Below are positions 1 through 6,705 of a stretch of 8,209 nt of DNA, piece by piece. Each line of letters opens with the position of its first letter. Position 1 is the stretch's first letter. The notes under the pieces are model-generated. The model saw only the letters and a list, made by a program, of their open reading frames with translations. It did no database searches and was not told where the DNA came from. Both the position numbers and the translations under genes were made by a program. The DNA lies in the NCBI GenBank assembly GCA_043802345.1, contig JAZDLC010000300.1, forward strand, positions 1 through 8,209, written 5' to 3'. This stretch comes from JAZDLC01 sp043802345. Its GTDB lineage: Bacteria; Planctomycetota; B15-G4; JADJEK01.

Positions 1-1
1 C

Positions 2-892
2 GAGCTGGTTTCGGGGGTTCCGGCGCCGGTCGCGGAGTTCTCCGGAACTCCCACTTCGGGCGTGGTGCCGCTCGGCGTGAGCTTCACCGACCTGTCCTCC
101 GGCGGGCCGGTCACCTCCTGGAGCTGGGACTTCGGCGACACCACCTCGTCGACCCTCCAGAATCCGAATCACACCTACACCTCCGCCGGCACCTACACCG
201 TCTCCCTGACGGCGACCGGGCCGGGCGGAGTCGACACCGAGACCAAGGTCGGCTACATCACCGTTGACGAGCAGCCCCCGGTGGCCGACTTCTCCGGCAC
301 TCCCACCTCCGGCACAGCGCCGCTTCTGGTCACCTTCACCGACCTCACGTCGGGCGGCCCGGTCACCGGCTGGAGCTGGGACTTCGGCGACACCGGCACC
401 TCGACCCTTCAGCACCCGACCCACACCTACACCACGTCCGGGACCTACACCGTCTCGCTCACCGTGACCGGGCCGGGAGGAAACGACACGATCACCAAGA
501 CCGACTACATCACGGTCACCGCTCCGTGGCAGGATCTCGGCAACGGCTTGGCGGGAACGCACGGATTGCCGGTACTGACCGGCGAGGGGTCACTGGCCCA
601 GGGCAGCACGCTCGCGCTGGACATGACCAACGCCCTCGAGAATGCGCCGTTTGTCCTGGTCATGGGTTTTTCGCGGGCCGACATCCCACTCAAGGGAGGG
701 ATCCTGGTTCCGGCGACCGACTGGATCCTGTTCGGTCTCACGACCGACTCCAGCGGCGAGTTCCACTTTGCGACCTCGCCGAACAACCCGGTCACTAGCG
801 GCGCGACCCTCTACCTGCAATACTGGGTGGCCGACCCGATCGGACCACTGGGATACTCCGCCACCAACGGAATCACCCAGACCGCACCTTGA
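2..892 (+). CDS. Secreted PKD-domain protein with C-terminal module (5' end missing)
   Basis: The reading frame is open from the first full codon at position 2, so the true start lies upstream; the first in-window ATG-type start is internal to a domain. Two PKD (polycystic kidney disease, Ig-like) domains are visible at 29-265 and 281-517, each with the hallmark WSWDFGDT and the HTYTxxGTYTVSLT strand pair. PKD domains are extracellular beta-sandwich spacers, common in surface or secreted bacterial proteins. After them comes a module of about 120 residues (521-889) starting near PWQDLGNGLAGTHG and ending in SATNGITQTAP. It is rich in Gly, Thr, Leu and Pro, without obvious catalytic residues. 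I recall similar C-terminal modules on many large secreted proteins of planctomycete-like bacteria, but that is memory, not a search. No transmembrane segment or LPXTG-type anchor is visible. The catalytic part, if any, lies upstream of the window. The stop overlaps the 3' end of glgB on the other strand. Confidence 0.85.
   Translation, partial: ELVSGVPAPVAEFSGTPTSGVVPLGVSFTDLSSGGPVTSWSWDFGDTTSSTLQNPNHTYTSAGTYTVSLTATGPGGVDTETKVGYITVDEQPPVADFSGTPTSGTAPLLVTFTDLTSGGPVTGWSWDFGDTGTSTLQHPTHTYTTSGTYTVSLTVTGPGGNDTITKTDYITVTAPWQDLGNGLAGTHGLPVLTGEGSLAQGSTLALDMTNALENAPFVLVMGFSRADIPLKGGILVPATDWILFGLTTDSSGEFHFATSPNNPVTSGATLYLQYWVADPIGPLGYSATNGITQTAP
29..517 (+). repeat. Two tandem PKD-domain repeats, 252-bp period
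   Basis: The unit starting VAEFSGTPTSG at 29 recurs as VADFSGTPTSG at 281, a period of 252 bp (84 codons). Over the 79 aligned residues I count 61 identities. Differences cluster in surface-like positions, while the WDFGD and GTYTVSLT cores are unchanged. This points to duplication within the gene, and more units may lie upstream. Confidence 0.85.
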
Positions 893-2780
893 GGAACATC
901 ACGGCCAGCGGCGGCAGCGAGAGCACCAGCGAGTGCTCTCGCCCATGCCACTTCTTCGCCTCGCTCTCGAAATCCTCCCCGGAGAAGTCACCCGCGCCGC
1001 CAAACCTCGGATCATCGCTGTTCAGGAGAACGCTCCAGCGTCCCGGCGAAGGGACGCCGATCCGGTAGTCATGGCGCGGGACAGGCGTGAAGTTGAAGAC
1101 GGCCACGATCTCGTCCAGGGGCTCGCGCGATCGCCGCATCAGGATCAGCACGCTCGAATCGGCATCCTGGCAGTCGATCCACTCGAACCCCGACTGCTCC
1201 GCATCCATTGAATGCATCGAGGCGTGCTTGCGATGCATGCTGTTCAGGCTCTTCACGAACTCGCGCACCCCGGCATGCAGCGGATGCTCGAGCAGCGGCC
1301 ATTCGAGTCCGGTCTCGTGGTACCACTCGCTTCGCTGGCCAAACTCGCTTCCCATGAAGATCAGCTTCTTCCCGTTCTGGGCGAACATCCAGCCGAACAG
1401 CAGCCGTAGGTTGGCGCATTTCTGCCATCCGTCTCCGGGCATTCTCGAATAGAGCGATCCCTTGCCGTGGACCACCTCGTCATGCGAGAGCGGCAGCATG
1501 AAATTCTCGCAGTCCGCGTACAACTGGCGGAAGGTGATCTCGTTCTGCCGCTCCTTGCGAAAGAGCGGGTCGGTGGACCTGTACTTCAGCGTGTCATGCA
1601 TCCAGCCCATGTCCCACTTGAGCCCGAATCCCAGCCCGCCGTGTGATACCGGCCGGGAGACCATCGGCCAGGAAGTTGATTCCTCGGCGATCGTCTGGAC
1701 ATCCGGGAACGCGGCGTACACTTCCGTGTTGAACCGCTTCAGGAACTCGATCGCCTCGATGTTCTCCCTGCCGCCGTACTGGTTGGGAATCCACTCGCCC
1801 TCCTTGCGCGAGTAGTCCAGGTACAGCATGGAGGCCACCGCGTCGACTCGCAGGCCGTCGATGTTGTATCGGTCCAGCCAGAACATCGCGTTGCTGATCA
1901 GGAAGCTGCGCACCTCCGGCCTGCCCAGGTTGAAGATCAGCGACTTCCAGTCGGGGTGGAATCCCTTGCGGGGATCAGCGTGCTCGTACAGGTGGGTCCC
2001 GTCAAAGAAACCGAGCGCCGCCTCGTCCGAGGGGAAGTGGGCCGGCACCCAGTCGAGCAGGACCCCGATCCCTTCTCGATGCATCTGCTCAACGAACCGC
2101 ATGAACTCCCGCGGATTGCCGTAGCGGCTGGTCACGGCGAAGTAGCCGGACACGCCGTAGCCCCACGACCCGTAGAATGGATGCTCCGACACCGGCAGAA
2201 GCTGGATGTGAGTGAAGCCCATATCCCGCACATACTCTGACAGCCGGGGGGCCAGTTCAGTGTAGGTCAGGCGCCGGTTCCCTTCCCCGCGGAGCCAGGA
2301 GCCGAGATGAACCTCGTAGACCGTCATCGGCTGATCGAGCGCCTGGATCGCGCCCCGGTTTCTCATCCAGTCGGAGTCGTGCCACTCGAAGAAGAGATCG
2401 AAGACCCGGGAGGCGGTTCTCGGAGGAAGCTCCTGGTAGAAGGAGTACGGATCCGCCTTGTCGACCGTGTAGCCACCAAAGTTCGACACGATGTGATACT
2501 TGTACGCCGCACCCTCGTTCACCCCTGGAATGAACCGTTCGAACGCGCCTCCCGTACCGCGGCGAGTCATCGGATCGGCGTTTGGATCCCAGTGGTTGAA
2601 ATCGCCGATGACCGAGACGGTCCGGGCCGAGGGCGCGTAGACGCCGAAGATCACCCCCTCCACGTCCCCGACGCGGATCTTGTGCGCCCCCAACCGCTCG
2701 AACATGCGGAAGTGGGAGCCCTCGTGAAAAAGATACAGGTCTTCGTCCGAAAGAAGTGTAATCGCCTGGTGATCAGCCAT
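873..2780 (-). CDS. glgB: 1,4-alpha-glucan branching enzyme (GH13, short type)
   Basis: GlgB cuts alpha-1,4-glucan chains and re-attaches them as alpha-1,6 branches during cytoplasmic glycogen synthesis. The 635-residue product has an N-terminal CBM48/isoamylase-like beta domain (about 35-125, with VIGDFNHWDPNADPM), a GH13 barrel (about 150-520) and a C-terminal all-beta domain. GH13 conserved regions are present: LLDWVPAHF (241-249), GLRVDAVASM with nucleophile Asp313, TIAEESTSWP with the acid/base Glu at 366/367, and LSHDEVVHGKGS with His433 and Asp434. YGSWGYGVSGYFA and LDYSRKEGEW are also typical of GlgB. It is about 90 residues shorter than the E. coli enzyme, fitting forms that lack the extra N-terminal N1 domain. 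The ATG at 2778-2780 has no Shine-Dalgarno sequence but a -10-like box 6 nt upstream. No other glycogen gene is in the window. It is divergent from truB, and its last six codons plus the stop overlap the PKD gene. Confidence 0.97.
   Translation of the reverse strand: MADHQAITLLSDEDLYLFHEGSHFRMFERLGAHKIRVGDVEGVIFGVYAPSARTVSVIGDFNHWDPNADPMTRRGTGGAFERFIPGVNEGAAYKYHIVSNFGGYTVDKADPYSFYQELPPRTASRVFDLFFEWHDSDWMRNRGAIQALDQPMTVYEVHLGSWLRGEGNRRLTYTELAPRLSEYVRDMGFTHIQLLPVSEHPFYGSWGYGVSGYFAVTSRYGNPREFMRFVEQMHREGIGVLLDWVPAHFPSDEAALGFFDGTHLYEHADPRKGFHPDWKSLIFNLGRPEVRSFLISNAMFWLDRYNIDGLRVDAVASMLYLDYSRKEGEWIPNQYGGRENIEAIEFLKRFNTEVYAAFPDVQTIAEESTSWPMVSRPVSHGGLGFGLKWDMGWMHDTLKYRSTDPLFRKERQNEITFRQLYADCENFMLPLSHDEVVHGKGSLYSRMPGDGWQKCANLRLLFGWMFAQNGKKLIFMGSEFGQRSEWYHETGLEWPLLEHPLHAGVREFVKSLNSMHRKHASMHSMDAEQSGFEWIDCQDADSSVLILMRRSREPLDEIVAVFNFTPVPRHDYRIGVPSPGRWSVLLNSDDPRFGGAGDFSGEDFESEAKKWHGREHSLVLSLPPLAVMFLKVRSG
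917..942. repeat. Perfect 10-bp inverted repeat just past the PKD gene stop
   Basis: GCGAGAGCAC (917-926) and GTGCTCTCGC (933-942) are exact reverse complements with a 6-nt loop CAGCGA. The hairpin begins 24 nt after the stop of the PKD gene, where a terminator or 3'-stabilising stem would be expected. No T-tract follows, so it is not a classic intrinsic terminator. It lies inside the glgB coding region on the opposite strand, encoding part of GREHSLVLS. Confidence 0.5.
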
Positions 2781-2790
2781 GGACTGATCA
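2770..2790. repeat. Nested palindrome spanning the glgB start codon
   Basis: TGATCAG (2770-2776) and CTGATCA (2784-2790) are perfect 7-bp inverted arms around CCATGGA, which itself contains the palindrome CCATGG. The structure covers the glgB ATG and overlaps the candidate -10 box. It could be an operator for a dimeric repressor of glgB. No regulator is known from this sequence, and chance cannot be excluded. Confidence 0.4.
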
Positions 2791-2792
2791 TA
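2787..2792 (-). promoter_or_regulatory. Candidate -10 box for glgB (leaderless type)
   Basis: On the minus strand TATGAT (5 of 6 matches to TATAAT) stands exactly 6 nt before the glgB ATG, so transcription would start at or next to the A of the start codon. The expected -35 hexamer at a 17-bp spacing is TCCATA, a weak match. The absence of any Shine-Dalgarno sequence fits a leaderless mRNA. Confidence 0.45.
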
Positions 2793-2831
2793 GCGCGCAG
2801 ACGCAACGATATGGAAACCTCGATCTCAGCC

Positions 2832-2836
2832 GGAGA
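2832..2836 (+). promoter_or_regulatory. Shine-Dalgarno sequence for truB
   Basis: GGAGA ends 3 nt before the ATG at 2840. The spacing is short but usable, and it supports this ATG. The other nearby ATG (2812) is in a different frame and runs only ten codons to a TGA that overlaps the truB start. Confidence 0.45.
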
Positions 2837-2839
2837 CCG

Positions 2840-3727
2840 ATGAGCGATTCGGGATTGTTGCTGATCGACAAGCCGGAGGGCCCCAGCTCGCATGACGTGG
2901 TGGACGCGGTCCGCCGGAAGATCGGCTACAGAACAGTCGGCCACACCGGCACCCTCGACCCGATGGCCAGCGGCCTGCTGCTCATCTGCATCGGCAAGAT
3001 GACCCGGCTGGCCGAGTACCTCGTGGGACACGACAAGGAATACCTGGCCGGGGTGAGCCTCGGAACAACCACCAACACCTTCGACGCCACCGGGAAGGTG
3101 CTCGAGACATGTGGTGTGGCCACGGACAAACCGTCCGTTCAGAGAATCCTGGCCCGCTTCCTCGGCAGCACCCTCCAGCGCCCACCCAGCTTCTCGGCGG
3201 TCCGAATCGAGGGGCAGCGGGCCTACAAACTGGCGCGGCAGGGCCGGGAAGTGAATCTCGACGAGCGCCCGGTCGAGGTGCACCGGCTCGAACTGGTCCA
3301 CTTCGATCCGCCCGACCTCACCCTCGACGTGCGCTGCTCGGCTGGCACGTATGTCCGCTCCCTGGCCCACGATCTGGGGCAGGCGCTCGGCTGCGGAGCC
3401 CACCTCTCACGCCTCCGCCGCACCGCGTGCGGGCCTTTTTCCGTCGAGCAGGCCCTGAAGCTGGAGGCGCTCGCCGAGAGCGACTCCTGGCGGGACTTCC
3501 TGCTCCCGCCCGCGGAGGCGCTGACGGGACTCCCCACGCTCCGTCTCACGCACGACGAAGCGGAGTTGCTGGGCCACGGCCGGATGGTGCCATTCCGGGA
3601 CGGGGCCCGCCCGGAGGCTGACGACGAGCGGACGTACCGGGCGGTGAGGGAGAACGGCGAACTGCTGGCGGTGGTGCTTCCCGATCATGAGGGCGGCGTC
3701 TTCCGGCCGAGAAAGGTCCTGGGCTGA
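2840..3727 (+). CDS. truB: tRNA pseudouridine(55) synthase TruB
   Basis: TruB isomerises U55 to pseudouridine in the T-arm of nearly all tRNAs and also helps tRNA folding. The 295-residue product shows the family signature in order: LLLIDKPEGPSSHDVVD at the N terminus, the catalytic motif GHTGTLDPMASGLL with Asp40, the substrate-binding stretch RPPSFSAVRIEGQRAYKLAR (114-133), CSAGTYVRSLAHDLG (166-180), and a C-terminal TruB_C/PUA-like part beginning about residue 230 with LPTLRLTHDEAELLGHGR. Length is normal for the family. TruB is often encoded beside rbfA, nusA-infB or ribF; none of these is here, so the gene stands apart from its usual operon. It is divergent from glgB with a 59-bp spacer. 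A clear promoter for truB was not found in that spacer. Confidence 0.97.
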   Translation: MSDSGLLLIDKPEGPSSHDVVDAVRRKIGYRTVGHTGTLDPMASGLLLICIGKMTRLAEYLVGHDKEYLAGVSLGTTTNTFDATGKVLETCGVATDKPSVQRILARFLGSTLQRPPSFSAVRIEGQRAYKLARQGREVNLDERPVEVHRLELVHFDPPDLTLDVRCSAGTYVRSLAHDLGQALGCGAHLSRLRRTACGPFSVEQALKLEALAESDSWRDFLLPPAEALTGLPTLRLTHDEAELLGHGRMVPFRDGARPEADDERTYRAVRENGELLAVVLPDHEGGVFRPRKVLG

Positions 3728-3806
3728 AGGGAACCGGGGTCAAGATCGGAATCGCTCGGTTCACGGAGTTTGCGGCAGGTCCCTCTCGTTTGGATACGTA
3801 CTCGAC

Positions 3807-3907
3807 TTCACCACAGAGAGCACAGAGGGTCAGAGCTTGAAGAAGAGCGTCCGTTCACGGACATTCCTCCTCATCTCCTCTGTGCTCTCTGTGCCCTCTG
3901 TGGTGAA
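3807..3907. repeat. ~101-bp near-palindromic repeat of CACAGAG type (MITE/REP-like)
   Basis: The outer arms TTCACCACAGAG (3807-3818) and CTCTGTGGTGAA (3896-3907) are perfect 12-bp complements. After one mismatch the pairing continues as GCACAGAG (3820-3827) with CTCTGTGC (3887-3894), giving a 21-bp arm with a single mismatch. The arms consist of tandem 9-bp units of the form CACAGAGRG: two on the left, three on the right. Near the exact centre lies a small hairpin GTCCG-TTCA-CGGAC (3849-3862). I recall repeats of this kind scattered through intergenic DNA of several environmental phyla, often mis-called as ORFs with 'TTESTEG' or 'HREHRG' peptides. No transposase is linked, so a non-autonomous element or REP-like repeat is likely. 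It could also form a bidirectional RNA hairpin after truB. Confidence 0.75.
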
Positions 3908-3951
3908 ATCCCCCGTTTTCGACCGCCTCTTCAACAACCTGCCAACTCGGG

Positions 3952-3957
3952 TATGCT
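3952..3957 (+). promoter_or_regulatory. Candidate -10 box for rsmG (leaderless type)
   Basis: TATGCT sits exactly 6 nt before the rsmG ATG at 3964, the same spacing as the TATGAT box before glgB. The region 17 bp upstream (around 3929-3935) has only a weak -35 resemblance. No Shine-Dalgarno sequence precedes the ATG, so transcription from this box would give a leaderless message. Confidence 0.4.
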
Positions 3958-3963
3958 GCCGCC

Positions 3964-4689
3964 ATGCCGTCGACCCAACCTCCACCCTTCGTCATCCCGG
4001 AACTCGAGCGCCTCGGGATCGCGCCGACCGAAGAGCGGCTCGATCGTCTGAGCCGGCTCGTGGCCCTGGTCGAGGAGGGGAACCAGCGGGCGAACCTGAC
4101 CGCTCGGTGCGACACGGATGAGATGTGGCGGCGGCATGTCCTCGACAGCCTGGGCCTGTGCCGTCACCTGGAAGGCCTGGATCCGAAGCTGCGCGTCGTG
4201 GACATCGGCTCGGGTGCGGGCTTTCCGGGCCTGCCGCTGGCGATCTGTCTGCCTGATCGTTCCTTCACCCTTCTCGAGGCCACGGCCAAGAAGACCCGCT
4301 TCCTCGAAGAGTGCATCAGAGAACTGGCGCTCCCGAAAGTCCGGGTCAAAAACGACCGGGCGGAGACGGCGGGGCGGGATCCGGCCTTTCGCGCGCGCTT
4401 CTCCGTCGCGCTGTGCCGGGCCGTGGGACCGCTCGCCGTGATCGCCGAGTACGCCCTGCCGTTGCTCGGCGAGGGCGGCGTCCTGCTTGCCCTGAAGGGC
4501 CGGACCGTGAAGCAGGAGCTGGCCGGATCAAGGAAGGCGATCCAGCTCCTGGGAGGAGGGCCGGCCGAGCTGACTCCGATCGGAGAGGGAGGCGGATTCC
4601 TCGTCACGATCCGGAAGGTCGGCAACACCCCTCATCGCTTCCCAAGGCCGCCGGGCCAGGCGAAGGCAACGCCGCTCTACTCCAGGTAG
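3964..4689 (+). CDS. rsmG: 16S rRNA (guanine(527)-N7)-methyltransferase RsmG (GidB)
   Basis: RsmG uses S-adenosylmethionine to methylate N7 of G527 in the 530 loop of 16S rRNA; in other bacteria its loss gives low-level streptomycin resistance. The 241-residue protein has the GidB signature NLTARCDTDEMWRRHVLDS (44-62), the SAM-binding loop VVDIGSGAGFPGLPLA (78-93), the acidic strand end LLEATAKKTRFLEE (103-116), and CRAVGPLAVIAEYALPLL (151-168), where family members have a conserved (A)RA element. The C-terminal NTPHRFPRPPGQAKATPL is the usual basic tail. Length is normal. The ATG at 3964 is the only plausible start; no in-frame start lies just upstream. The gene is often near mnmG and parAB by the replication origin, but none of these is here. 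Its last codons overlap the 3' end of speA on the other strand by 13 bp. Confidence 0.96.
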   Translation: MPSTQPPPFVIPELERLGIAPTEERLDRLSRLVALVEEGNQRANLTARCDTDEMWRRHVLDSLGLCRHLEGLDPKLRVVDIGSGAGFPGLPLAICLPDRSFTLLEATAKKTRFLEECIRELALPKVRVKNDRAETAGRDPAFRARFSVALCRAVGPLAVIAEYALPLLGEGGVLLALKGRTVKQELAGSRKAIQLLGGGPAELTPIGEGGGFLVTIRKVGNTPHRFPRPPGQAKATPLYSR

Positions 4690-6644
4690 GTATACCCAGA
4701 GAGGCCCTCCTCGTAGAACTTCAGCAGGGCGCGACTCTCCGGGACGTTCAGGGCTTTCCGCTTCACCGCCCGCTCCACGTCCTTGCGAATCGCGCGCGTC
4801 AGCGCCTCCGGGTCGTAGTTGACATACCCGAGGACCTGCCGGACCGTGTCTCCCGCAACGACCTCGTCGATCTCCCAGCCGCCGTCCTCATCCAGCTTCA
4901 GATGCACCACGTTGGTGTCGCCGAAGAGGTTGTGCAGATCGCCCAGCACCTCCTGATAGGCGCCCAGCAGGAAGATCCCCAGGTAGTACGGCTCGTCCGG
5001 CAGAAGATCGTGAAGCTCGAGAATCCGCTTCTCCTCTCCGGAGCTGACGAAGTGATCGATCTTCCCGTCGGAATCACAGGTCATGTCGGCCAGGACCACC
5101 GTACGGGTGGGCTCCTCCTGGAGCCGGTGGATCGGGCAGATCGGGAACAACTGCCCGATTGCCCATGAGTCCGGAGCAGACTGGAAGAGCGAGAAGTTGC
5201 AGAAGTAGATATCGGAGAGCAGCGCCGGTAGCTCCTCGAGCTCTCCGGAGAGCTCTCCGAGCTTCTTGGAGCGCTCCACCAACTCCCGGCCGACGGCCCA
5301 GAACAACTGCTCGCTGGCCGCCCGGAGCTCCAGGTTGATGTACCCCATGCTGAACAGACTCATCGCCTCGTCCCTGGCCTGAAGGGCGTCGTGGTAGACC
5401 CCCTCCAGGTTCTTGTCGGTGATCCGGGCCTGCGCGTCCAGCAGGTCCAGAAGCGGCTGGGGTTGTTCCGCGAGCGGCAAGGCCATCACCTGCGCCCGGA
5501 TCTTCTCCACCTCCGGCTGCGTGTCGAAACGAGAACGCCCCACCACGTCCACCACCAGCACGCTGGAGTGGGCCACGAGAAACCGGCCCGACTCCGACAC
5601 CACGGTGGGGTGATCGACCTGGGCGTCGTCGCAGACGTTCTTGATACGGTAGATGATGTCCTGCGCGTATTCCTGAATCGTGTAGTTGGCGCTCGACGCG
5701 CTGTCCGACTGGCTGCCGTCGTAGTCCACGCCGAGCCCGCCCCCCACGTCGATGGTGTCGCATCCGGCGCCCAGCCGCTTCAGCTCCGCGTAGATGTAGG
5801 CCAGTTCCGTCACCGCGTTCTTGAAGTGCCTGATATCGCCGATCTGGCTGCCGAGGTGGCAGTGGACCATCTTCAGGCAGTCGAGCATCTTGTGTTCGCG
5901 CAGGAGCCCCACCCCGGAGAGGATCTCGGAGATGGTCAGGCCGAACTTCGACCGCAGCCCGCCGGAAGCTCCCCAGCGGCCGGCCCCCTGGGACGAGAGC
6001 TTGGTCCGCACGCCGATCCTGGGGCGCACGTCGTAGTTCTTCGCATGCTCGACCAGCATCTGCAGCTCGGAGGTGCGCTCCACCACGGCGATGATCCGCC
6101 GGCCCAGCTTGGTGGCCAGAACGACAGTCTCGAGGAACTCGCTGTCCTTGAAACCGTTGCACACGATCGGCATGTCGTTGTAGCCGGCCGTCAAGCCCAA
6201 GACAGCCAGCAGCTCCGACTTCGACCCGACCTCGAAGCCGAAACCGAGCCGGGCGTTCTGCTCCAGGATGTGCTCGCACAACTGGCGCTGCTGGTTCACC
6301 TTGATCGGGTAGACGCAGAAGTACTTCCCGCGAAACTCCTCCTGGCTGATCGCCTGCTCGAATGCGTCCCGCAGCTCTTGCAGGCGATGGCTCAGCAGAT
6401 CGTCGAATCTGAGAACCACCGGCGACGTGACGCCCCGATCGGCAAGCCCCTCCACCACTTCTTGCAGGTCGATGACACGCTCTGGGTCCCCGTGGGGTCT
6501 GCAGCAGACGTGACCATCCCTGGCCGCACTGAAGTACCCCTTCCCCCAGTCGGCGAGTCCGTACAGATCGACCGAGTCCTGGACAGTCCAGGCCCGATCG
6601 CCCTCTCCCCCGGGAGAGGATGTGTTCGCATTCTGCTCAGCCAT
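4677..6644 (-). CDS. speA: Biosynthetic arginine decarboxylase (PLP, fold III)
   Basis: SpeA decarboxylates arginine to agmatine, the first step of the agmatine route to putrescine and spermidine. The 655-residue protein matches the full length of E. coli SpeA (658). Visible landmarks are VYPIKVNQQRQ with the PLP Schiff-base Lys115, FEVGSKSELLAVL (138-149), SQGAGRWGASGGLRSKFGL (218-236), HCHLGSQIGDI (261-271), DVGGGLGVDYDG (299-310), VSESGRFLVAHS (349-360), FSLFQSAPDSWAIGQLFP (484-501), active-site MTCDSDGKIDHF with Cys523, and GAYQEVLGDLHNLFGDT (561-577). The C terminus GLSGYTYLE is typical. The frame stays open upstream to an ATG at 6825-6827, but that would add 61 unconserved residues and overlap the divergent gene. 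I chose the ATG at 6642-6644, which has GGAG 9 nt upstream; the ATG at 6657-6659 has no such site. No speB, aguA or aguB is adjacent, so the later agmatine step is encoded elsewhere. Confidence 0.96.
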   Translation of the reverse strand: MAEQNANTSSPGGEGDRAWTVQDSVDLYGLADWGKGYFSAARDGHVCCRPHGDPERVIDLQEVVEGLADRGVTSPVVLRFDDLLSHRLQELRDAFEQAISQEEFRGKYFCVYPIKVNQQRQLCEHILEQNARLGFGFEVGSKSELLAVLGLTAGYNDMPIVCNGFKDSEFLETVVLATKLGRRIIAVVERTSELQMLVEHAKNYDVRPRIGVRTKLSSQGAGRWGASGGLRSKFGLTISEILSGVGLLREHKMLDCLKMVHCHLGSQIGDIRHFKNAVTELAYIYAELKRLGAGCDTIDVGGGLGVDYDGSQSDSASSANYTIQEYAQDIIYRIKNVCDDAQVDHPTVVSESGRFLVAHSSVLVVDVVGRSRFDTQPEVEKIRAQVMALPLAEQPQPLLDLLDAQARITDKNLEGVYHDALQARDEAMSLFSMGYINLELRAASEQLFWAVGRELVERSKKLGELSGELEELPALLSDIYFCNFSLFQSAPDSWAIGQLFPICPIHRLQEEPTRTVVLADMTCDSDGKIDHFVSSGEEKRILELHDLLPDEPYYLGIFLLGAYQEVLGDLHNLFGDTNVVHLKLDEDGGWEIDEVVAGDTVRQVLGYVNYDPEALTRAIRKDVERAVKRKALNVPESRALLKFYEEGLSGYTYLE

Positions 6645-6653
6645 GGACTCTCG

Positions 6654-6657
6654 CTCC
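6654..6657 (-). promoter_or_regulatory. Shine-Dalgarno sequence deciding the speA start
   Basis: On the minus strand GGAG lies 9 nt before the ATG at 6644, and GAGAG (6648-6652) lies closer. The alternative in-frame ATG at 6659 has no purine-rich site before it, which favours the MAEQNANTSS start. Confidence 0.5.
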
Positions 6658-6696
6658 ATCTCGACGCCGCACGTTGTCCGACCAAACCGGCCCGAG

Positions 6697-6705
6697 AATC
6701 TACCA
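6697..6705 (-). promoter_or_regulatory. Candidate extended -10 promoter for speA
   Basis: Read on the minus strand, TGGTAGATT fits an extended -10 (TGN plus TAGATT, 4 of 6 to TATAAT). It would start a transcript near 6690 with a leader of about 45 nt that includes the Shine-Dalgarno sequence. No good -35 hexamer is seen at the usual spacing. Confidence 0.3.

Noticed and set aside
3731..3762. Possible terminator after truB (GAACCG ... CGGTTC)
   Set aside because: Only 6-bp arms with a 20-nt loop and no T-tract; too weak to call, and the nearby palindromic repeat is a better hairpin candidate.
3687..4121. Open frames across the truB-rsmG spacer giving TTESTEG- and HREHRG-type peptides
   Set aside because: These peptides are translations of the palindromic CACAGAG repeat, a known source of spurious gene calls.
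5238..5255. Perfect 18-bp palindrome GAGCTCTCCGGAGAGCTC inside speA
   Set aside because: It encodes ELSGEL, where repeated Glu-Leu codons (GAGCTC) are self-complementary by nature; it lies in mid-gene with no sign of a regulatory role.
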